From: Phycisphaerales bacterium UBA7812
GTDB taxonomy: Bacteria; Planctomycetota; Phycisphaerae; Phycisphaerales; UBA1924
DNA length: 8,015 nucleotides
NCBI GenBank assembly: GCA_002480345.1
Contig: DLBY01000178.1
Span: 22,530 to 30,544, forward strand
Direction: 5' to 3'
The translations under genes and the position numbers were made by a program. The notes below the pieces were generated by a model. The model searched no databases. It had not been told where the DNA came from and was given only the letters and a program-made list of their open reading frames with translations. This document shows, piece by piece, positions 1 through 4,585 of the stretch. Numbering within the stretch: position 1 is the stretch's first letter; the number at the start of each line of letters is the position of its first letter.

Positions 1-301
1 CGAGCGGATCCACCGCTCCAACCTCGTGTTCATGGGCGTGCTGCCGTTCGTTTTCAAGGAAGGCCAGAACGCCGCGTCGCTCGGCATCAAGGGCGACGAG
101 TCGTTCGACATCGAACTGCCCGCGGATGTCGAACCGAGGCAGGACATCACCATCAAGGCGATCCGCCCCGATGGCTCGTCGTTCGAGTTCCAGGCGATGC
201 TCCGCATCGACACCGCGGTCGAGCTCGAGTACAGCCGCAACGGCGGCATCCTGCAGACCGTCATCCGCAAGAAGCTCAACGAGGCGAAGCAGCCGGCGTG
301 A
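1..301 (+). CDS. acnA: aconitate hydratase (aconitase), C-terminal end, partial
   Basis: This is the last 99 residues of a gene that begins before the window; the reading frame is open from position 2. Aconitase interconverts citrate and isocitrate in the TCA cycle using a 4Fe-4S cluster. The fragment opens with ERIHRSNLVFMGVLP, the hallmark start of the C-terminal swivel domain of AcnA/IRP-type aconitases (usually ERIHRSNLVGMGVLP). It continues with FKEGQNAASLGIKGDE, and near the end has LRIDTAVELEYSRNGGIL followed by QTVIRK, matching the family's closing LRIDTPVE...GGILQ block. The Phe in place of the usual Gly after NLV is a minor difference. The cluster cysteines and most active-site residues lie upstream and cannot be checked. 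A strong terminator follows about 50 nt after the stop, so this gene ends its own transcription unit. The Met at position 26 is internal, not a start. Confidence 0.93.
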   Translation, partial: ERIHRSNLVFMGVLPFVFKEGQNAASLGIKGDESFDIELPADVEPRQDITIKAIRPDGSSFEFQAMLRIDTAVELEYSRNGGILQTVIRKKLNEAKQPA

Positions 302-349
302 TGCGTTCACCGCTGATCGGCACGGATCCGTAGAACGCACCGATTTCCG

Positions 350-379
350 CACGGGGCCCCGAGGCCCCGTGTTTTTTTT
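350..379 (+). terminator. intrinsic terminator after the aconitase gene
   Basis: A perfect 9-bp GC-rich stem (CACGGGGCC at 350-358, GGCCCCGTG at 363-371) closes a CCGA loop and is followed at once by eight T residues (372-379). This is a textbook Rho-independent terminator. It separates aconitase transcription from the membrane protein gene that starts 22 nt further on. Confidence 0.92.
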
Positions 380-401
380 GTCTTGTCGCTACCATTCTGC
401 C

Positions 402-1145
402 ATGCCTCAAGCCGGATTCGTTCACTACCTCCCCATCGCCACCACGCTCGTCTCGATCGCCTTCCTCATCGCGATCAGCCTCCGCGCGATCCCCCGCAAG
501 TGGCCGCCCCACCTGCTCTGGTGGGCGATCGGCATCACCACCTACGGCCTGGGCACCGCCCTCGAATCCTCCGTCACCCTCTTCGGCAACAGCCCCGAGC
601 TCACCCGCTGGTGGTACTGGGCGGGCGCGATCCTGGGCGGCTACCCCCTCGCGACCGGCACCGTCTACCTGCTGATGAAGCGCCGCCTCGCGCACCTCTG
701 CACCGCGATCAGCCTCGCGGTCGTCGTTTTCGCCTCCGTCGCGGTCTTCCTCACCCCGCTCAACACCGATGCGCTCGAACCCCACCGCCCGTCCGGAGCC
801 GTGATCGGCTGGCAGTGGGTCCGCCTGCTCACGCCCTTCATCAACGGGTACGCCGCCCTCTTCCTGGTCGGCGGCGCGTTCTACTCCGCCTTCTTCTTCG
901 CCTTCAAGCACAACAAGGGCCGACGCGCCCTGGGCACCACGCTCATCGCGATCGGCGGCATCCTCCCGGGCATCGGGGGCGGCATGGCCAAGGCCGGCAT
1001 CGTCGAGGCGCTCTACATCGGTGAACTCGTCGGGCTCATCCTGATCTGGCTCGGCTACCACTTCTGCATCACCGACAAGCGCCCACCCGTCCCGGCGTCG
1101 GACAACACCGCGGACAACAACCCCGCCGAGCCCGCGCCCGCATGA
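402..1145 (+). CDS. seven-helix integral membrane protein, function unknown
   Basis: The product is a 247-residue protein made almost entirely of hydrophobic helices. Approximate membrane segments are residues 7-28, 37-60, 70-92, 98-118, 143-168, 176-195 and 201-220, followed by a short polar, Pro/Ala/Asn-rich tail. Motifs visible between the helices are PHLLWWAIG at the start of helix 2, RWWYWAGAILGG in helix 3, and EPHRPSGAVIGWQWVRLLTP before helix 5. I cannot attach a function. It looks like a conserved uncharacterised bacterial membrane protein rather than a known transporter or kinase sensor. The frame is open upstream to position 126, but ATG 402 is preferred because it lies just past the terminator and the protein begins directly with the first helix; upstream translation is low-complexity Arg/Ser sequence read out of frame through aconitase. 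No Shine-Dalgarno sequence is seen. The stop overlaps the next start (ATGA), so it is probably cotranslated with the acetyltransferase. Confidence 0.8.
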   Translation: MPQAGFVHYLPIATTLVSIAFLIAISLRAIPRKWPPHLLWWAIGITTYGLGTALESSVTLFGNSPELTRWWYWAGAILGGYPLATGTVYLLMKRRLAHLCTAISLAVVVFASVAVFLTPLNTDALEPHRPSGAVIGWQWVRLLTPFINGYAALFLVGGAFYSAFFFAFKHNKGRRALGTTLIAIGGILPGIGGGMAKAGIVEALYIGELVGLILIWLGYHFCITDKRPPVPASDNTADNNPAEPAPA

Positions 1146-1642
1146 GCGGCACGCCCGCCATCGCGCGCGTCCCCGCCGCCGAAACGCGCGCACTCCGGCG
1201 GGCGATCCTCCGTCCGAATCAAACCCCCGAGGCCTGCATCTACCCGGGCGACAACGACCCCGCGTCGTTCCACCTCGGGATCCGCGACCCCGACTCGCCC
1301 GGCGACGACCTTATCGCCGTCGCGTCGTTCTACCGCGAGCCCGTCCCGGGCGATGCCAACAACCCGGCGCATGCCGGCACACCGGATCTCCGCATCCGGG
1401 GCATGGCCGTCCTCCCCGAGCACCGGGGCAGGGGCCTCGGACGCACCCTCGCCGAAGCCGGGCTCGCCATCGCCCGGGAACAGACCCCACCACCCGCCCT
1501 CGCCTGGTGCAACGCCCGCACCTCCGCGTGCGCGTACTACGAGAAACTCGGCTTCACCCCCCGCGGCGGCGAGTTCGAGATCGAGGGCATCGGGCCCCAC
1601 TTCGTGATGGTCCGCGCCGTCCTGCTCGATACGGCGGAATGA
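1142..1642 (+). CDS. GNAT family N-acetyltransferase
   Basis: This 166-residue protein has the GCN5-related acetyltransferase fold, which transfers an acetyl group from acetyl-CoA to an amine. Residues 84-108 form the acetyl-CoA motif A: a beta strand (LRIRGMAVLP), then HRGRGLGRTLAEAG, in which R95-G96-R97-G98-L99-G100 fits the pyrophosphate-binding R/Q-x-x-G-x-G/A pattern. Residues 122-138 (WCNARTSACAYYEKLGF) are the typical motif B with the aromatic pair before KLGF. The length is that of a single-domain GNAT. The acceptor cannot be told from the sequence; a small molecule or a protein N-terminus are both possible. It starts inside the stop codon of the membrane protein gene, so the two form a small operon. 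No terminator is seen between it and the his promoter region, so readthrough into the his leader is possible. Confidence 0.87.
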   Translation: MSGTPAIARVPAAETRALRRAILRPNQTPEACIYPGDNDPASFHLGIRDPDSPGDDLIAVASFYREPVPGDANNPAHAGTPDLRIRGMAVLPEHRGRGLGRTLAEAGLAIAREQTPPPALAWCNARTSACAYYEKLGFTPRGGEFEIEGIGPHFVMVRAVLLDTAE

Positions 1643-1664
1643 CCCACCAACTCGTCTCTCCCTC

Positions 1665-1692
1665 TTGACTCGCCCCGAAACCCGGCAAGACT
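1665..1692 (+). promoter_or_regulatory. candidate sigma-70-type promoter of the his operon
   Basis: TTGACT at 1665-1670 matches the -35 consensus TTGACA at five of six positions. A 16-nt spacer leads to AAGACT at 1687-1692, which matches TATAAT at only three positions but keeps the key second A and final T. Transcription would begin around 1698-1700, essentially at the ATG of the leader peptide, which would make the leader mRNA leaderless. The -35 box is convincing and the -10 box is weak. Confidence 0.4.
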
Positions 1693-1698
1693 TCTCCG

Positions 1699-1758
1699 AT
1701 GTCCAACGCGTCCCGCCATCACCACCATCATCACCACCCGCTCGCGGGTCGGCTGTGA
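1699..1758 (+). CDS. hisL: his operon leader peptide with seven consecutive histidines
   Basis: A 19-codon ORF from ATG 1699 to TGA 1756-1758 encodes MSNASR, then seven His codons in a row (1717-1737, a mix of CAT and CAC), then PLAGRL. A run of seven His codons directly before hisG is the signature of a his leader peptide; E. coli hisL, as I recall it, also has seven. The peptide itself probably has no function: its translation senses charged tRNA-His. The last codons (Gly-Arg-Leu) lie within the antiterminator strand 1744-1753. A ribosome at the stop codon would therefore mask that strand, while one stalled at the early His codons would leave it free. There is no in-frame alternative start back to a stop at 1666-1668, and no Shine-Dalgarno sequence, which agrees with initiation at or near the mRNA 5' end. 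Confidence 0.88.
   Translation: MSNASRHHHHHHHPLAGRL
1736..1749 (+). promoter_or_regulatory. candidate protector hairpin of the attenuator
   Basis: ACCCG (1736-1740) can pair with CGGGT (1745-1749) around a CTCG loop. The hairpin overlaps the last His codon on its left arm and the antiterminator strand on its right arm. In the absence of translation it would sequester part of the antiterminator strand and favour termination; a ribosome on the His codons would prevent it. The five-base-pair stem is short, so this element is less certain than the other two. Confidence 0.45.
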
Positions 1759-1806
1759 TCGTGGTCTGACGGGACGATCCCCGAAAAACCACCGACGCCG
1801 GCCCGC
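1744..1806 (+). promoter_or_regulatory. antiterminator structure of the his attenuator
   Basis: GCGGGUCGGC (1744-1753) can form ten continuous base pairs, nine Watson-Crick and one G-U, with GCCGGCCCGC (1797-1806). The second strand is most of the left arm of the terminator plus its loop, so the two structures exclude each other. Inside this helix further pairs are possible: UC 1759-1760 with GA 1794-1795, GUGGU 1761-1765 with ACCAC 1788-1792, and CGGG 1770-1773 with CCCG 1780-1783. Together these give one extended hairpin. Its 5' strand overlaps the final leader-peptide codons, as the stalling mechanism requires. Confidence 0.7.
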
Positions 1807-1823
1807 ACTGGGCCGGCGTTTTT
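1795..1823 (+). terminator. attenuator terminator upstream of hisG
   Basis: ACGCCGGCCC (1795-1804) and GGGCCGGCGT (1810-1819) form a perfect 10-bp stem around the loop GCACT. The stem runs into a short T tract (1819-1823) followed by C, G and more T. It lies 36 nt after the leader peptide stop codon and 82 nt before hisG, so it can only serve as a conditional terminator in the his leader. The T tract is shorter than that of the terminator at 350-379, which fits a site meant to be read through on demand. Confidence 0.87.
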
Positions 1824-1905
1824 CGTTCGGGGACTCGCCCCCGATCGCCGGCCCGGGACGAACCCACCCCCGATTCTCCCGACCGATCGACCCGAGGCCC
1901 CAGCC

Positions 1906-2841
1906 ATGACCAGCACACCGCCCGACAGCACCTCCGCCGCAACGACCGAGAACACCGCCCCGATCCGGTTCGCGATCCCCAAGGGACGCATGGCAGAAGG
2001 CGTGCACGCGCTCCTCAAGGACGCCGGCATCCGCATCCGCGCCGGCGCCCGCGATTACCGCCCCACCATCAACCTCGCGGGCTACACCGTCAAGATCCTC
2101 AAGCCCCGCGCCGTCATCGAGATGCTCGACCTGGGCACCCGCGACCTGGGCTTCGCGGGCGCGGACTGGGTCGCCGAGGACAGCCGCGACATCGTCGAAC
2201 TCCTCGACACCCGCCTCGACCCCGTCCGCCTCGTCGCCGCCGCGCCGGAGTCGATCCTCGTGGACGGCCCGAACGGCCGCCTGCTCCCCGACCGCCCCCT
2301 CCGCGTTGCCAGCGAGTACGCGAACCTGACCAAGCGCTGGATGAACGCTAACGACATCAAGGGCGAGTTCGTGCTCTCCTACGGCGCGACCGAGGTCCTC
2401 CCCCCCGACGACGCGGACTGCATCGTGGACAACACCGCGACGGGCGCGACCCTCGCCGCCAACGGGCTCCGCATCCTCGACGATCTCGCGTCCTCCTCCA
2501 CCCGCCTCTACGCCTCCAAGCAGGCGATGGCCGACGACGCGAAGCGCGCGCGCATCGAGGAGTTCGTGATGCTCGTGCAGAGCGTCCTCGAGGCCCGCTC
2601 GCGCGTCACGCTCGAGGTCAATATCGCCGCCGACCGCCTCCCGTCGCTGCTCGAGACCCTCCCCTGCATGCGCGAGCCCACCGTCGCGAGCACCTACGCG
2701 GGCTCCGACACCACCACCCCCACCGGGTTCGCGGTCAAGGTCGCCGTCCCCCGCGCCGACCTCCCGACCCTGATCCCGCAGATCAAGGCGAAGGGCGGCA
2801 CCGACATCATCGTCACCAACCCCGAGCAGATCGTGCCGTGA
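1906..2841 (+). CDS. hisG: ATP phosphoribosyltransferase, long form
   Basis: HisG catalyses the first, committed step of histidine synthesis, joining ATP and PRPP into phosphoribosyl-ATP. The 311-residue protein has IRFAIPKGRM at 20-29 (the family's ALPKGRL start), LGFAGADWV at 81-89, and a PRPP-binding loop at 171-188 (DCIVDNTATGATLAANGL). Residues about 234-311 match the C-terminal regulatory domain of long-form HisG, including EVNIAADRL, a Pro-Thr in REPTV, and a closing GGTDIIVTNPEQIV. Long-form enzymes are histidine feedback-inhibited through this domain and do not need HisZ. The first 19 residues are a Ser/Thr/Pro-rich extension ahead of the usual start. ATG 1906 is chosen because GAGG sits 8 nt upstream; no Met or Val codon lies between it and the conserved IRFAIPKG block. 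The gene follows the attenuator and overlaps hisC by GTGA. Confidence 0.95.
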   Translation: MTSTPPDSTSAATTENTAPIRFAIPKGRMAEGVHALLKDAGIRIRAGARDYRPTINLAGYTVKILKPRAVIEMLDLGTRDLGFAGADWVAEDSRDIVELLDTRLDPVRLVAAAPESILVDGPNGRLLPDRPLRVASEYANLTKRWMNANDIKGEFVLSYGATEVLPPDDADCIVDNTATGATLAANGLRILDDLASSSTRLYASKQAMADDAKRARIEEFVMLVQSVLEARSRVTLEVNIAADRLPSLLETLPCMREPTVASTYAGSDTTTPTGFAVKVAVPRADLPTLIPQIKAKGGTDIIVTNPEQIVP

Positions 2842-3980
2842 GCGCCGCCATGACCAGCACCGAGCGCACGAATCCGGTCCCCCCCTCCTCCCGGCTCGCG
2901 GGCCTGTCGCCCTACGCCCACCCGCCGAAGACCCACGAGATCGACCTCTGGCTGGACCTCAACGAAGGCCCCGGTCCCTCCCCAGCCGTCCTCGACGCGA
3001 TCGCGAGCGTCAGCGCCGACACCATCCGCCGCTACCCCGACGCGTCATCCCTCGAATCCGAACTCGCCGCACGACTCGGCACCGATCACACGCGCATCCT
3101 CGTCACCAACGGGGGCGACGACGCGATCGACCGCGCCTGCCGCGCCGCGCTCGAACCGGGGCGCTCCGCGCTGCTCCACACGCCCACATTCGAGATGATC
3201 CCCCGCGGCGTGCGCCTCAACGGCGCCGATCTGATCGAGATCCCCTGGCGTGAAGGCGGCTTCCCCAAGCAGGCCTTCCTCGACGCGATCGCCGAGCACG
3301 CGCCCTCGATGATCGCGCTGGTCACGCCCAACAACCCGACCGGGGGTGTGATCCCGCTCCGGAAGATCCTCGCGATCGCCGACGCCGCACCCTCCTCCCT
3401 CGTCCTCGTCGATCTCGCCTACATCGAGTTCGCCGACGATGACCCGACGCCGACCCTGCTCGAACGCGACAACATCATGATGGTCCGGACTTTCTCCAAA
3501 GCGCGCGGCCTCGCGGGCCTGCGCGTGGGGTACGCCGTCGCGTCCGAGCCCGTCATCCGCATGCTCCGCACCACGGGCGGGCCATACCCCGTCTCCCCTG
3601 TTTCGCTCGCCGCCGCGTCCGCCGCGCTCGACGACGACGACCGCCTCGACTCGACGGTCACCCGCGTGCGCACGGAGCGGGCCGAGCTCGCAAGCCTGCT
3701 CACCCAACTCGGCGCGCAGCCCCTGCCCACCCAGGCGAACTTCGTCACCGCCGACTTCTCCGCCGTCCCCGCTTTGTGCGCCGCGGCCGTCCCGGCCGTG
3801 CCCCCCGCCGAGGTCGTCCGCGCCGCCCTCGCGCAGCGCGGCATCGCCGTCCGGGGTTGGCCGACCCGCCCCGATCTCGCGGGCCTGCTCCGCATCACCC
3901 TGCCCGCGAACGAGACGGACTTCGCCCGCCTCGCCGCCGCCCTCACCGAGATCCTGTCGCCGCAGGAGACCCCGTCATGA
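2838..3980 (+). CDS. hisC: histidinol-phosphate aminotransferase
   Basis: HisC is a PLP enzyme that transfers an amino group from glutamate to imidazole acetol phosphate, giving histidinol phosphate. In this 380-residue class-II aminotransferase, residues 161-170 (LVTPNNPTGG) include the conserved Asn that contacts PLP. Asp192 and Tyr195 lie in VDLAYIEF, and Lys221 in TFSKARGLAGLRVGY is the Schiff-base lysine. An Arg in GLLRITL (352) is the expected carboxylate or phosphate binder. The usual DEAY motif reads DLAY here; the replaced Glu is not the catalytic residue. Two starts are possible: GTG 2838, which makes a GTGA overlap with hisG, or ATG 2850. I favour GTG because all other junctions of this operon are 4-nt overlaps. 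ATG 2850 cannot be excluded, since it sits in a GCCATGACCAGCAC context identical to the hisG start. Confidence 0.95.
   Translation: MSAAMTSTERTNPVPPSSRLAGLSPYAHPPKTHEIDLWLDLNEGPGPSPAVLDAIASVSADTIRRYPDASSLESELAARLGTDHTRILVTNGGDDAIDRACRAALEPGRSALLHTPTFEMIPRGVRLNGADLIEIPWREGGFPKQAFLDAIAEHAPSMIALVTPNNPTGGVIPLRKILAIADAAPSSLVLVDLAYIEFADDDPTPTLLERDNIMMVRTFSKARGLAGLRVGYAVASEPVIRMLRTTGGPYPVSPVSLAAASAALDDDDRLDSTVTRVRTERAELASLLTQLGAQPLPTQANFVTADFSAVPALCAAAVPAVPPAEVVRAALAQRGIAVRGWPTRPDLAGLLRITLPANETDFARLAAALTEILSPQETPS
3964..3968 (+). promoter_or_regulatory. Shine-Dalgarno site fixing the hisB start
   Basis: AGGAG lies inside the end of hisC, 8 nt before ATG 3977. It selects that start from a frame that is open for a further 200 nt upstream. 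Confidence 0.75.
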
Positions 3981-4585
3981 CCAACGCCCCCCGCCCCGCC
4001 CCCCGGACCGCGACCGTCGCCCGCAAGACCAGCGAGACCGACATCCGCGTCGCCCTTACCCTCGACGGCTCCGGCACCGCGAAGGTCTCCACCGGGCTCG
4101 GGTTTCTCGATCACATGCTGACCGCCCTCGCGAAGCACAGCCGGGTCGATCTTGAGCTCTCCTGCACCGGGGACCTGCACATCGACGACCACCACACCGC
4201 CGAGGACTGTGCGCTCGCACTCGGGCAGGCCCTCGACGACGCGCTGGGCGACCGCGCCGGCATCGCCCGCTTCGCGCACGCCTACGCGCCGCTCGACGAG
4301 GCGCTCGCGCGCGTCGTGATCGACCTTTCGGGTCGCCCCTTCTCCTCGGTCACGATCCCGTTCGTGCGCGAGATGCTGGGCGACATCGCCACGGAGAACA
4401 TCACCCACTTCTTCCAGTCATTCGCGACGACCGCCCGCCTGACGCTGCATGTCGACCTGATCCGGGGCGAGAACGACCACCACAAGGCGGAGGCCTGCTT
4501 CAAGGCCCTCGCGCTCGCCCTCCGCAACGCGATCGCCCCCGACCCCACCGCGGGCATGCCCAGCACGAAGGGGACCCTGTCATGA
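3977..4585 (+). CDS. hisB: imidazoleglycerol-phosphate dehydratase, monofunctional
   Basis: HisB dehydrates imidazole glycerol phosphate to imidazole acetol phosphate, using two metal ions held by His-rich motifs. The 202-residue protein shows FLDHMLTALAKHS at 43-55, DHHTAEDCALALGQAL at 71-86 and ENDHHKAEACFKAL at 165-178, which are the family's metal-binding blocks in order. The length matches the single-domain enzyme. There is no N-terminal HAD phosphatase domain of the E. coli HisB type, so histidinol-phosphate phosphatase must be encoded elsewhere. The frame is open far upstream (to 3776), but that region is hisC in another frame. ATG 3977 is supported by AGGAG at 3964-3968, 8 nt upstream, and by the ATGA overlap with the hisC stop. 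The N-terminal stretch APRPAPRTATVARKT is slightly longer than usual. Confidence 0.96.
   Translation: MTNAPRPAPRTATVARKTSETDIRVALTLDGSGTAKVSTGLGFLDHMLTALAKHSRVDLELSCTGDLHIDDHHTAEDCALALGQALDDALGDRAGIARFAHAYAPLDEALARVVIDLSGRPFSSVTIPFVREMLGDIATENITHFFQSFATTARLTLHVDLIRGENDHHKAEACFKALALALRNAIAPDPTAGMPSTKGTLS

Larger units (their letters stand above)
1643..1905 (+). promoter_or_regulatory. his operon leader region (attenuator)
   Basis: This 263-nt gap between the acetyltransferase gene and hisG carries, in order, a candidate promoter, a His-rich leader peptide ORF, an antiterminator strand overlapping the end of that ORF, an intrinsic terminator, and an 82-nt spacer leading to a GAGG sequence (1894-1897) placed 8 nt before the hisG ATG. 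The arrangement is that of the classical proteobacterial his attenuator, in which ribosome stalling on His codons decides between a terminator and an antiterminator. I see nothing further in 1824-1893 beyond C-rich spacer. Confidence 0.85.

Noticed and set aside
26..301. Independent small protein starting at ATG 26
   Set aside because: The frame is open upstream of this Met, and the preceding residues ERIHRSNLVF are part of the aconitase domain, so this is an internal Met of a truncated gene.
390..404. TACCAT 6 nt before ATG 402 as the -10 box of a leaderless transcript
   Set aside because: The -10 match is fair and the spacing is suggestive, but no -35 match exists at the right distance and the upstream T tract belongs to the terminator; too weak to list as a promoter.
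276..1193. Long open frame on the minus strand opposite the membrane protein gene
   Set aside because: Its translation is Arg/Gly/Glu/Asp-rich low-complexity sequence with no motif, typical of the complement of a GC-rich gene; the + strand has clear protein features.
1717..1737. His-codon run as a cloning His-tag or vector contamination
   Set aside because: It lies in genomic context directly before hisG, inside a leader with matching terminator and antiterminator, and no vector sequence is seen around it.
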